This document shows positions 35,030 through 45,899 of a DNA stretch of 64,000 bases, piece by piece (position 1 is the first letter of the stretch; every line of letters begins with the position of its first letter). The DNA lies in NCBI RefSeq assembly GCF_014356525.2, contig NC_052517.1:4685493-4749492 (forward strand), in the 5' to 3' direction. The notes below the pieces were generated by a model. That model had not been told where the DNA came from and searched no databases. It was given only the letters and a program-made list of their open reading frames with translations. This DNA comes from Nilaparvata lugens (Eukaryota > Arthropoda > Insecta > Hemiptera > Delphacidae). Made by a program: the position numbers and the translations under genes.

Positions 35030-35350
35030 AAAAGTGAACGCTTATGCGATCTAGCGGATTTTTTTAGAAGTATATTTTTAAAAATAAGTGAACGCTCATG
35101 CGATCTAGCGGATTATTTTAGTGCTACGTGAAACTTCACCAGTCAAAACAGAACCAGTTAAATTGAAAAAAGTGAACGCTTATGCGATCTAGCGGTTTAC
35201 TTTAGTACTACGTGAACTCCTGCTAATGCTTGTTACTGCCTAGTAGTTAGAGTTTTCACCGCTAGATGGCATACAAGTTCACTTTTTTTTTTTTTTGAAA
35301 AATTAGTTGCAGAAAATTCCGCTAGATAGCATACAAATGCACTTTTTCAT
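35030..35350. promoter_or_regulatory. Five-copy bidirectional motif cluster between divergent units
   Basis: The motif AAGTGAACGCTYATGCGATCTAGCGG occurs near 35034, 35092 and 35167 in one orientation. Its complement-like form CCGCTAGATRGCATACAA...CACTTTTT occurs near 35262 and 35318. The core CCGCTAGATGGCA partly matches the published insect CTCF-type motif; only one of five copies has GGC at the key position. It is placed exactly between units D and E, so it is a plausible shared promoter or insulator. Confidence 0.5.
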
Positions 35351-35439
35351 AACAAATGTCATAAATTAGTGACCGTTAAGTGCTGCGCCCAGCGGCTAGT
35401 TTTTGAACTAGGCGCCTTGAGAATCAGCTGATATATTTT

Positions 35440-35695
35440 TAATTTCAGACGACGTTCGCCATCTTGATAACTTGATAGCAACAAGTTCCTAATGGTATCC
35501 TCATAAAATTGCCGTTTATAAATGAAGTATTGTGAATTAGATATTATTTTATTGAGAAATCTATTCGTTTATCATTATTTCACAAATTTTTGCAGTATAA
35601 ATCGTGCAAAATCTTTGAATAGTTGTAAAATAAGAAAAGGACTTAGGTGTATGCATTCAACTAGTCTAGTTAATGTTGTTGAATACCATGATTTT
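35440..35695 (+). CDS. Unit E exon 1 (small protein candidate)
   Basis: An ATG at 35522 opens 58 codons to CATGATTTT at 35695, followed by a GTAAGT donor (35696-35701), phase 0. Joined to 36323 it gives a 66-residue product starting MKYCELD and ending YHDF-DLKIHYNH. The unit F copy gives 64 residues starting MKYSDSE and ending YHDF-TMNIGYNY. Start, exon end, phase and stop correspond, although the middle is diverged and partly shared only at DNA level. No signal peptide or domain is obvious. The alternative is a non-coding transcript. The upstream boundary is approximate. Confidence 0.4.
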
Positions 35696-36322
35696 GTAAG
35701 TATTTTATCAATGTGAAGCTTATTTTATTAAAAATCATCTTCATTTATAAGCAATTCAAGTTTGTTATTACTTAAATTTTTTTTATTTCAAGAAATAATT
35801 GCAAAATATGTAGGCCTATTCAATTCCAATAGCAACCTTGGTGACTAGGCTAATTTTCTTGGGGTTTCATCTTTTATATAAGTTTCAAGTTATTTTTTGA
35901 TTTATTTTAATCGTCACATGCACATTAATGTTTATTACACTATAATTACCCAAATTTTCTAATTTTGTTCCTGATTTTATTAGTTAGGAAGTTATCTCCA
36001 ATGTGTGTTAGGAGAGGGCCTTTAGTATTGTAGGTTGGTTTTGCCTCATGCAGACAATTTCAACCTATCTATTGACAAATTAAATATCAGTTTCTTACTC
36101 AAAATAGTTAAGACATTGTATGGCAACGTATTTCGTTAGGTTCATTGAACACTAGGAAAGTTTTTAATTCAAAATTTATTCTTACAATTTTTCGCACAAT
36201 ACGCGGAGCCTACAGTATTTATAACGTTTGATTTTTCCCTTCAAAACTTTGCTTATGTTAATCTTTCTGCAATTATTCATTTGTAAACTAATTCATCAAT
36301 GTTGCAATTTATCTATTCACAG

Positions 36323-36445
36323 GATCTGAAAATTCATTATAACCATTGAAACGGATTGAGGCATTAGAAATCTGTAAATACCACTGAATTAGACATGGTC
36401 ACAACTAAGGAGAATAAGCTGAACACTTCTAATGCTGCTTTCAAG
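36323..36445 (+). CDS. Unit E exon 2
   Basis: Acceptor ATCTATTCACAG precedes 36323; donor TTCAAG/GTAATT follows 36445. In frame with exon 1, translation stops at a TGA at 36347-36349. A second ATG at 36395 opens 17 codons (MVTTKENKLNTSNAAFK) that stay open through the donor. The first stop lies about 96 bases before an exon junction, so the spliced transcript might be subject to nonsense-mediated decay, or the real protein may start at 36395. Copies: 20070-20188, 33076-33211, 42994-43120. Confidence 0.4.
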
Positions 36446-36550
36446 GTAATTTCATACTATTTTTAATGAAATTTCCATAAATATCTTAGTCCATTTTATC
36501 TACAACTTTGATGATTTTGCTTTCCAATTACTATCTAGTTCTAAGAAAGA

Positions 36551-36735
36551 TATTTCAAAGATTTGGATTACAGAGAAAGGCGTGCTGTGATCTGTAGAAT
36601 GTTTCTCATATTTTTCGTTCAAAACTATCCAGTTTACAAATATATATATATATGAATTTTTAAAACGTAATTTTTATGAGAAATATCTACAGATCATATG
36701 TTCAGGACAAAACTCTCTATAACTCTTTGAAATAT
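36551..36735 (+). other. Conserved imperfect stem-loop shared by units A, B, C, E, F
   Basis: GATCTGTAGAATGTTTCTCAT at the left is partly complementary to ATGAGAAATATCTACAGATC at the right. Homologues are at 19770-19960, 31625-31810, 32935-33015 (half) and 43200-43400. It may be a structured RNA or an old MITE inserted before the units multiplied. Confidence 0.5.
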
Positions 36736-37084
36736 CTCTAGTTGTGAGTTATCTTCTAGTTTAATATACTATTGAAATAGGAATACTATACTTTCGAAGA
36801 TTATTAGGAATTGAACTTGAACTTTGAATAAAACAAGTTGAAACTTGGACAAAGTAACTGTGTTGTCAGATTTCAAAGTTTTAGTGCAAGCTCATATGAC
36901 AGGATATTTCCAAACTGACAATAAATTCTCCGTTGTCAAATTAAATGCAAGCTAACACTGCAACAGGCAAACAATCTAAGAGAAACCAGTCCCCAGGTTA
37001 TCAAATGTTGCAACGCCACAGATGTCCGTCTGTCTGCTTACATTTTTCAATTTCTCCAAGGACGATTTTCCAAACGACTACCGT

Positions 37085-38070
37085 AGGTCTATTTCCTTCA
37101 AATAGCTAGTGTACAAGGTGAAATTTAGCATAACTCCATATTTAGTGGCATAAGAGCTGATTATAGGAAGACGGGTCATATGTCGATGTCTCTACAGTTG
37201 TGGGATAAGCATTCTAATGTCCTCCAATAGGTATTTCAAGAATAATCCTTCTTGATCAGGTTCTATTCCTTCAAATAGCTAGCTCATTATGTAAATTCGA
37301 CTTTATTACTCCATATTTAGTGGGATATGAAGTGATTAAAGGAAGACGGGTCATATATTGTTGTCTTAGAAGTTGGGGCATGAGTATTCTGATGTCCTCC
37401 AATAGTTATTTCATTAATAATCCTCTTGATTAGGTTAGATTCCTTCAAATAGCTAGCAAACACTGTGAAATTCGACATAACTCCATATTTAGTAGGATAT
37501 GAGGTGATTGTAGGAAGACGGGGCATATATTGTTGTCTTAGAAGTTGGGGCATGAGTATTCTGATGTCCTCCAATAGTTATTTCATCAATAACCCTTTTT
37601 GATTTGTTTCGAATCCTTCAAATAGCTAGCAAACACTGTGAAATTCAGCATAACTCCATATTTAGTAGGATATAAGATGATTGAAGAAATACGGGGCATA
37701 TATTGTTGTCTTAGAAGTTGGGGCATGAGTATTCTGATGTCCTCCAATAGTTATTCCTTAAATAACCCTTTTAAATTGAGTTGGATTCCTTCAAATAGCT
37801 AGCAAACACTGTGAAATTCAGCATAACACCATATTTAGTAGGATATGAGGTGATTAAAGGAAGATGGGTCATATGTCGATGTCCCTTAAGTTGGAGGATA
37901 AGTATTCTGATGTCTTCCAATAGTTATTTCATTATTAATCTTTTTAGATTAGGTTTGTTCCCATCAAATAGCTAGCGCTCACTGTAAAATCCTTTTTGAT
38001 TAGGTCTATTGTTCCCTCCAAATAGATCGTGTTCACTGTGAAAACGTAGACCTCACTGTACTTTTCTTTC
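37085..38070. repeat. 172-bp satellite array, inverted orientation
   Basis: About six monomers with the reverse-complement landmarks (GAGTATTCTGATGTCCTCCAA, TTCAAATAGCTAGCAAACAC). It is the inverted counterpart of the array at 26.9-29.9 kb. The minus-strand frame at 37317-37574 is an array by-product. Confidence 0.95.
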
Positions 38071-38289
38071 TCAGTTTATTATTGGTTTGTGAATCAGCTT
38101 GTCTCATGTTTTGAAATGTTGCTATGTGTGAAAATCATGAGTTTGTATATAATATGGCAGTGTCAGAACGCTCAAGTATACAAAAGCCTTTCAACTTGAA
38201 TCATTGAGTCTCAGACCAATCAGGTAGCAATTCGCTCTTTCACAAATTTTAAGTATCATTTGAAAATGCTAATTGTCGTTTTTTAAAGT

Positions 38290-38400
38290 TTATATATCAT
38301 TTACATTTATTATTACATTCCTTAATCACAACATCAAATTAATGATTGGGAGAGAATCAACAGGATAAACCCAAAACTGTCTCTCCCTAATTTTGATAAA
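38290..38400 (-). mobile_element. LINE-like 3' tail with hairpin
   Basis: GATTGGGAGAGAATCAACAG with a CCCAAAACTGTCTCTCCC complement, as at 29399-29560. Confidence 0.5.
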
Positions 38401-38721
38401 AATAGTTCAAATGAGGTTGTGAAAACATTTTATAAAGATCACAAAAATTTACAGTCCAAATATACATTATACTTGAAAATTTTGTATCTCGGTTGATCAG
38501 AAAGATGAAACAAATTATTATTACACTTGAAAATGCATTAATAAATTGAAAAATATTAAAAAACTTGATAAATTTGAAGCCAGAAAAATCACAAAACATT
38601 CACTATCAGCATATCCTCTGATAATGTATATTTGCACAGCCACCCCACAACTCAATACCTTACGACACATCATGTGAATAAAATAAGGCAAAATACTTCA
38701 ACTTGAAACAGATAAATGTAC

Positions 38722-39074
38722 TATAGTGAGGTCTACGTTATAATGGCAGAGGAGAAGGATAGGAGAAAAACGTTGCCGATCCTCTGTCTTGTCAATGCCT
38801 TCTATAGACGGTGGCTAATACAGGTTTATTGATTACGGTTCATTCTCGTTCAAAATAATCAATTATTACTATATTTTATTAAGCAAGAAATTATATATTT
38901 CAATAATTTCATAATGAATTTCCTTAATTAAGATGAAATATTTTGTTAATAAAAAATGATCTGGCAATATAGCAAAGCGAGAAAGAGATAGCGTTATCCG
39001 GTTTGTTGAATGATAGACAAGGATAGCAATACCATTGCTAATCAAACACTGCCATTAAAACGTGGACCTCACTT
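38722..39074. mobile_element. Foldback MITE, TAGTGAGGTCCACG family
   Basis: Left end TAGTGAGGTCTACGTTATAA, right end TTAAAACGTGGACCTCACT. The interior matches 44150-44680 in inverted orientation. Confidence 0.85.
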
Positions 39075-39109
39075 TAATTTCACAAATTCCATAAAACATA
39101 TAACCGTTG

Positions 39110-40150
39110 CTCGCTCCATTTATTAATTCTCCGGTTTGCAAATCTCATGACAATTTTGGATCTACGTTTATACTGAGTGAATTAACAGGATCTGTATATC
39201 CCTCAGGATCACAGCCAATGTATAACTTGGGTTCCATATGATTGTATGTACTAGTAGTTCTGTGAACAGTAGACCTCACGCAGTATTCTCATCCACAAGT
39301 ACCTGATTGAAACTATAGACCTTATGGAAATACAGCAATAGTCTGGCTTCTCCACACATCTGTGTAATCACTTGTCAGCTGATGTATGATGAGTAATTCT
39401 ATAGTCTGATTTTTACTCTGATATTGGCGTATGAAGGAGGCTCCTTTTTCCTTTTATATTATCCTTGAAATGCAAAATTTCCAAAAACCTTGTATATACG
39501 TCGACGCGCAATTAAAAATGGAACATTCCTGTCAAATTTCATGAAATCTATTACCGCGTTTCGCCGTAAATGCGCAACATATAAACATTTAAACATTAAG
39601 AGAAATGCCAAACCGTCGACTTGAATCTTAGACCTCACTTCGCTCGGTCAATAACACAAACAAGTTCTGACATGCAAGCTTTCTGTTTCTGCTTCACAAT
39701 AATTTATCATAACATTTGAATAATACAAGCATTTTGCCATTTAAAAGCAAAAACCCACCTCCTAATCTACCCTTTCAAACCCTCAAGGTTTCTTCATCTT
39801 CTAGGTCGTGTTTATATTGTGTAGTTTGGCTACATCAGCCTGTGAATTTCTGGGATAAGATATTTTGATTGTCGACGCGCAATTAAAAATGGAACATACC
39901 TGTCAAATTTCATGAAAATCTATTACCGCGTTTCGCCGTAAATGCGCAACATATAAACATTTAATTAAACATTAAGAGAAATGCCAAACCGTCGACTTGA
40001 ATCTTAGACCTCACTTTGCTCGGTCATAATTCTCCGATTTGCAAATCTCATAAAAATTTTGGATCTATGCTTAGATTCAGTAAATAAACAGGATCTGTAT
40101 ATCCCTGAGGATTACAGTCAATTTATAAGTTGGGTTCTATATGATTATAT
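39110..40150. repeat. Dispersed repeat containing GACCGAGCGAAGTGAGG-type ends, two partial copies
   Basis: Segments 39495-39655 and 39875-40025 are near-identical, and 39110-39245 matches 40030-40150, so part of the block is duplicated in tandem. The same element lies inverted at 48882-50290. CACTTCGCTCGGTCA resembles a Helitron-like terminus but no CTAG end is confirmed. Confidence 0.55.
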
Positions 40151-40230
40151 TATGTCTGAGGCTCAAATTTATCAGTTGAGTTCACGGGGAGGAAATGAGA
40201 ATTTAAATATTGATCTAAAATGTTGCATTT

Positions 40231-40418
40231 GGCTCAACTGACACTTAGGCGACTCAGGTGGAGAAGAGACTGGACTCTAGTGGAGAGCATGTGTTTTGAA
40301 ATGGTGACGTCGCGGAGTCTAGAATCGACTGGTCTGAGTGTCACCATTTGGAAACACATGCTCTCCACTAGAGTCCAGTCTCTTCTCCACCTCAGTCGCG
40401 TAAGTGTCAGTTCAGCCT
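40231..40418. mobile_element. Foldback MITE, GGCTCAACTCACACTTAGG family
   Basis: Long hairpin with arms GGCTCAACTGACACTTAGGC and complement; the frame at 40220-40420 is a by-product of the hairpin. Confidence 0.9.
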
Positions 40419-40539
40419 AAAGCTATATTTTTTCTCACGTACTTATATGTGGGAATCCATCAACATCTAATTCTAAGGATATAGTTGGAAAGAGGAAGAC
40501 ATATTCAATAATATTTATTTATGTCTCTTTGGTTGACGT

Positions 40540-41420
40540 TTTTACTTTCCTTGCCCTATTACCATAGGTAAGGAAAGTATTACTTTCCGAAGAAAATTAA
40601 GGTACCTCAATTTCTAAATTTCTATACGTTTCAACGTCCCCTGAGTCCAAAAAAGTGGGTTTTGGGTATTGGTCTGTTTGTGTGTGTGTGTGTGTGGTGT
40701 GTGTGTGTGTGGTGTGTGTGTGTGTGTGTGTGTGTTTGAGTGTATGTGCGTCTGTGTACACGATATGCTCATCTCCCAATTAACGGAATGACTAGAAATT
40801 TGGAACTTACGGTCCTTACACTCCAAGGATCCGACTAGAACAATTTCGATCAAATGCAATTCAAGATGGATGGTGGCTAAAATTGCGAAAATGTTGTCAA
40901 AAACATGGTTTTTCGCGATTTTCTCGAAAATGGCTCCAACGATTTTGATTAAATTTATACCTAAAATAGTCATTGATAAGCTATATCAACTGCCACAATT
41001 CCCATGTCTGTAAAAATTTCAGGAGCGCCGCCCCATCTATGCAAAGTTTGATCTTAGATTTCCAATTATTAGGTCTGATATAATTTAAACGAAAAATTTC
41101 GAGTAGAAAAGATTGAGCATGCAAATCTCTTCAAATAATGTCCAGTAACATTTTCACCTGAAATTGAAAATAAGCTTGAAATTTGAGAAAATGTGATTAT
41201 TCAATATTGCAAACTGTTGGCAAGTAAATTGATTCTATTAAATCAGTCACTATGAAGAGATAGCAGATCTCGTGTGTCTCCAGCGTATTGACCTGTCACC
41301 AGCTGGCTCAGATCTTCAAATAGTAGACTTGAGATGCGCGGGAACACTAGCGTCAGGTGATCAATTTTCATAACGGTAAGGAAAGTTGTGTGAATGCGCC
41401 ACACCAGATTTTTGAACTTT
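40540..41420 (+). repeat. Dispersed repeat, second full copy, with (GT)n
   Basis: Homologous to 29945-30800. The (GT)n tract at 40677-40735 is expanded here. It ends GTGTGAATGCGCCACACCAG. Confidence 0.65.
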
Positions 41421-41999
41421 TCTTAAGCGTTCAAACTGTTTGAAGCTTGGCTTTGAACTCGAATATATGTATATTTTTTAATTTTTGAGCACTTATAAAA
41501 AGTTTGAAAACGTCAAATGAAGAAACATATTATATGAGTCTTATTGGAATTTTTTTTCTCTTTCCAGTCATAATATGATTGGAAAGAAGAAATATTAAAC
41601 TAAGCATATTATGCTTAGAATTAGATTTTGACTGTTAGTTTTCTAGTTACCGTCGTTTTTAAAAATTATAAAAAATCTATATATCTTGAAAACTTAGGTT
41701 GATATATAAGAAAATTTTACTAGTCTTTTATGATGAAAATTTAATGCAGAATCTATAATAACTGTTTTTGGCTGTTACAAATTCTGTGGGACTGAATGAA
41801 ATAACATTATAAATCATAAAGAATAGGTATGTAGCAATAATTTGTCAATAACTTTTGAAGGGTTCATTGTATCACAATTTTTCATATCTCTATTTTTGAG
41901 AGAAACTAATTTCCCAAGAATAATTCGCTTGAATTTTGCTTATAAATTGTAAGAATTAACAGTAATTTGATGTTTAAAATCATGAAATATCAACACTCG

Positions 42000-42090
42000 A
42001 AGTACCGTCCATTTGAAATAGTGTGTCCGTATAGTGCTGCCTCTAGCGGCCAGTTCGCGAACTAAACGACTTGATTGTGACGTCACATCT
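42000..42090 (+). promoter_or_regulatory. Unit F promoter: CTAGCGGCC, AGTTCGCGAACT palindrome and CRE
   Basis: The block AAGTACCGTCCATTTGAAAT ... GTGTCCGTATAGTGCTG, CTAGCGGCC, the perfect 12-bp palindrome AGTTCGCGAACT and TGACGTCA (42078-42085) is repeated at 54630-54720 and, with TGACATCA, at 51850-51940. Conservation is stronger here than in the following exon, suggesting regulatory function. Confidence 0.5.
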
Positions 42091-42099
42091 CAATAATTT

Positions 42100-42350
42100 C
42101 TTATTCTTTCCCAATTCGATGTCAGCCATCTTCTTATCTGCTACTAATTCCGTTCTGCTCCACTAATAATACGTGTTTATTAATGAAATATAGTGATTCA
42201 GAGTTTAATTTTATGAAAAATTTCTTCTATTATAATTATTCTAGTAACATCAACTGTAGAAATCGCTTGGAATTGTCTAATAATTGCATATTAGGAATCG
42301 AAATCCGTAAGTGTCATATCGTACTAGCTAAGATTAGATATCATGATTTT
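42100..42350 (+). CDS. Unit F exon 1 (small protein candidate)
   Basis: ATG at 42183, 56 codons to CATGATTTT at 42350, then GTTAAT as a weak donor in the place of GTAAGT. Joining to 42994 in phase 0 gives T-M-N-I-G-Y-N-Y-stop. Unspliced, the frame ends at 42371. The weak donor may mean this copy is decaying. Confidence 0.35.
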
Positions 42351-42993
42351 GTTAATAATTCATTGTTTTAACGTTTATTTTTGTCAAATTTATGTTTTTC
42401 AATGAGTATATTAAGTGTTTTAATATTTGAACGTTAATATTTCCAAAAATTGAATGCAAAATGTCAATCGATTAGCCAGTCCAATCTCGTACCGTTCTTG
42501 TCTAGGTACCTATCATTTAATTTTATGAGTTAGTAATCAATTTTCAGTCAGTTTTTTTCTAAAATTTCATTGTAAAATCTTCTTCCGAGTATATTAAATC
42601 AATTTTCATCAATAGTTTTTTGAGTTTTTGAAGTTTTATGGAGTTATCTCCTGATGTGTGTCTAGCATTAGAGGTTGGATTGGCCTGATTTGGCGAACTT
42701 TATTCAATATCTTGGAAAATGAAAAATATTACCGTACTATTCATCACTCTATTATGATAAAATACATAATTTAGAAGTTTTTTTTATTTGGTTTCTTTGA
42801 ATATTAAAGAAAACATTTTCAATACTTTTTTTTCATTTAAGCAACTTAGCATGGTGCGCGGAGCTTATAACTTGTCAAGACTGTTTATAACTGATGATCT
42901 TCCATTCAAAAGTGAATTCTCTTGGCTTAGCAAATACGCTGTTTCAAATCTCTTTATTTTTGTTGAGTATTATAAACTTTGTTATACTTTCAG

Positions 42994-43120
42994 ACTATGA
43001 ATATTGGATATAACTATTGAAACGAATTGATGGATGGGACGTTTGTAAACACCACTGCAACATGCATTGAAAATAAACCGATAAAACCAAGCTGAACACG
43101 TCTTCTTATGCTGCGATCAA
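42994..43120 (+). other. Unit F exon 2
   Basis: Acceptor ACTTTCAG before 42994. The exon contains ATTGAAACGAATTGATGG and AAGCTGAACACGTCTTCTTATGCTGC, as in unit E. The donor is damaged (TCAAGTGCAG in place of TTCAAGGTAATT). Confidence 0.4.
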
Positions 43121-43445
43121 GTGCAGTCATTTTTCACTTATTAGATATTGTTGTTCAATTTCCAAATTATTTTGTTCACTCTTCAACTGACTATTAAGTA
43201 AAGCATTTCAAAGATTTGGACTACAGAGAAAGCGTGCAGTGATCTGTAGTTTTTTCTCATATTTTTCAAATAATCTGCATATTGGTATTTTTATAAATTT
43301 ATTCAAGTTGAAATCAACTCTTATAAGGAATATCTACAGATCATTGCTCAGGACAAATCTCTCCATGCGCTTTGACATGCCTCTAGTTTTAAGCTTTCTT
43401 ATAGTATGATTTTCTTCCATTGAAATAAGGTCCCAATATTTATAA

Positions 43446-44085
43446 TGAGGGTTACCGTACGTTATAATGGCAGTGTTTAATCAGCAATGGTATTGCTATC
43501 CTTGTCATTTCATTCAACGAATCGGATAGCGCTATCTCTTTCTCGCGTTGCTCTGTTGCCAGATCGTCTTTTAACAATGTAGAATTAATCATTAACCTTC
43601 CGGCAGTCGCGCTCTTGTAAGAAGTACAACAGTATCAGTTTTTTTTTTGTTTCACAAAACTATTGAATGGGGTGGTGTCAGTGAATGAGTCACCTATGCA
43701 TTCCAAAACTTTCCCCCCATCACTCCACTGAGTTGCAGTATCAACCGAGCAATGGTTCAGTCTTTAGGTGCCATTTAGTCGCCACAGTGCATAAGATAGG
43801 GAAGACTGTATACGGGGACTGTAAACGAACCAATAACACAGAATTGATGGCTTTGCTTGATGTACCTTATTGGGCTATGAAATGGTAATCATCCTAATGT
43901 TCATAGGCGTAAAATAATCCAAGAAAATGAAAGAAGTAATTATACAATTAATTAATATGTTTTGACAGTAAACAGAGTACATAACACTTGGAGAATTGGA
44001 TGTTGTAAAAATACAACACGCGCTGCTCGTGTGATGAGTAAGGCGCGACTACGGGAAGGTTAAAATTATGTCTCAATATTTATAG
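43446..44085. mobile_element. TAGTGAGGTCCACG-family half-copy split by a TTAA element
   Basis: The left part (ACGTTATAATGGCAGTGTTT ... AATGTAGAATTAATCA) is followed by the piggyBac-like element and resumes at AATTATGTCTCAATATT. The next full copy begins at 44082. Confidence 0.65.
43596..44059. mobile_element. piggyBac-like non-autonomous element, 464 bp
   Basis: Both ends abut TTAA (43592-43595 and 44060-44063). The terminal inverted repeats are CCTTCCGGCAGTCGCGC and CCTTCCCGTAGTCGCGC (15 of 17 identical). TTAA target duplication is the hallmark of piggyBac. A 67-codon open frame inside (43685-43888) shows no transposase motif. Confidence 0.8.
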
Positions 44086-44695
44086 TGAGGTCCACGTTAT
44101 AATGGCAGTGTTTAATTTGCAATGGTATTGCTATCCTTGTCTATCATTCAACAAATCGGATAGCGCTATCTCTCTCTCTCGCGTTGCTCTGTTGCTAGAT
44201 CGTCTTTTAACAATGTAGAATTAATAATTAACAAAATATTTATCTCAATCATGAATCTCTCATTAATTATGGTGTATTCTTGTAAAACAGAGTATCTGTG
44301 CTAGATTACATTCCATCATCCTATAATGAGAATTAATACAATTATTATTATCAGCAAGTTTCATATTTATTCGGTTAAAAAGTTCTCTTAAGTATTGTTT
44401 TATTATTCTTATTTGCTATCTTTTTTTAGTTTGTGCACTGTACTGTTGTTGTAAATTGGTTGCGAAATAAAGAAGATCTCATGAACTTATCTTATGAAAA
44501 TTCATTGTAAAATTATTTTAAAATATAATTTCTTGCTCATATATAATTTATAATTTTAAACGAGGATGAACCGTTAATATTACATCAATAAACCTGTATC
44601 AGCTACCGTCTATAGAAGGCATTGACAAGACAGAGGATCGCAACGTTCATCTCCTATCTTTCTCCACTGCCATTATAACGTGGACTTCACTATAG
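44082..44695. mobile_element. Foldback MITE, TAGTGAGGTCCACG family (long copy)
   Basis: Left TAGTGAGGTCCACGTTATAA, right complement at 44672-44695. Interior palindromic motif GGATAGCGCTATC near 44158. Confidence 0.85.
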
Positions 44696-44779
44696 TATGA
44701 TTCTCTCCATGAAATAGGGTGCCAATGTTTAGGAATGTGATGAGGCATTGAATTTAGACTGGGAAACAATTTTAGGTTA

Positions 44780-45620
44780 GGAACACTTTGTTGTCTCAGC
44801 TCGACTAGCTAGTTCGGCCGGATAGAGCCGGAAAATCCCATTCAATTCGGATCGAAAACTTGATCGGCCGGAGACGGCCGTATAAACCTGTTGCAATGGA
44901 CGAGCATCTATAGCTTTCTTTGTTGGGGGATCGTTGGGACGAGTTCGGTAGTTCTCAGTCGATGCTAGTTCGGACGGAAACGGTTCTAGTGAACAACCCA
45001 TCTTTAGACCTAGCGCCGCAGTGCAGGATGGTTTCTCACAGCTTGGCGTTGTTGTCATTTGAGATGGGTGTCTGGCTTGGATGTGTTTCGACCGTATTGC
45101 AGGATGACTAATAACGGTTGCCGGAAGATCAACAGCTGGGTTTTTTTCGTGATAGAGAAATTCTGATTGCAGATTCGTTCTCAGCGACCTCAAGTTTAGC
45201 CTGAAGGCTCAGAATGTCAACAATGTTTTTAAATAATTAAAAATCATCATGAATATGGTAGTACACCACATTTCTGGAAACTTTACTGGTGACTGGAGTT
45301 TATAGGCAGCACAAAAATAAAAATAATCATGAGAAAGAAAACTGCTGATGAACGCGAATAAGACCGTCACTCCATTGTTCTATTGTCTCGGCTGCTTGGC
45401 TGAGCCTGGCTGGAGGGATCAAATAACTGACTGTATTGATCTTTCGTCTGTCCACCAGGCGGAACTACGTCGACCATTGCTGGATGGAAGATGTTACTGC
45501 GGCCGCTCGCATTCCCACCAACGCTGCTATTATTTGCTGTCTCAGCGCCTAGTCCGAGTCAGATAAGCATCCAGCCTGCACTGCGGAGCTAGGTTAACAG
45601 CTGGAGTCAGAAAATTAGCT
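44780..45620. other. GC-richer unassigned block
   Basis: Composition is clearly richer in G+C than the surroundings, with GGCCGGA motifs. A 138-codon minus-strand frame (44777-45193) and a 72-codon plus frame (45348-45566) are open but show no recognisable domain and no splice or poly(A) context. It could be a captured gene fragment or an unrecognised element. Confidence 0.3.
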
Positions 45621-45858
45621 TCCCAAAACGGGGCATAGTCGCAGTTCTTATGATAATCTTTACTTTCCCATTTCTATTATATTGGAAACGTTTTTTCTTG
45701 ACGGAATGAAACATTCCTTAATAATTCAAAATAGCTGAAACTTAACACTATTTTCTCTTTATTTTATTTTGTGTTCAATTTTCTAGTTTTTCGAAATTTA
45801 ATTTAAATGTGGGCTGCAACTTACGTTTTGGGAAGTCAATTTTCTGACTCCAGCTGTT
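45597..45858. mobile_element. Foldback MITE, ACAGCTGGAGTCAG family
   Basis: About 35-bp terminal inverted repeats: ACAGCTGGAGTCAGAAAATT at the left, AATTTTCTGACTCCAGCTGT at the right. Confidence 0.9.
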
Positions 45859-45899
45859 TAAAGACCAGAACTTGGCTAAATCCCGAGCTCGGAAACCGG

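Noticed and set aside
38898..40025. Helitron ends at CACTTCGCTCGGTCA
   Set aside because: The GC hairpin is suggestive, but no TC start or CTAG end with an A/T target could be fixed, so it is left as a dispersed repeat.
40597..40973. Thr-His repeat proteins on the minus strand
   Set aside because: Translation of a (GT)n microsatellite within a dispersed repeat.
43685..43888. 67-codon frame within the TTAA element as a transposase
   Set aside because: Too short and without DDE or zinc-finger motifs of piggyBac transposases.
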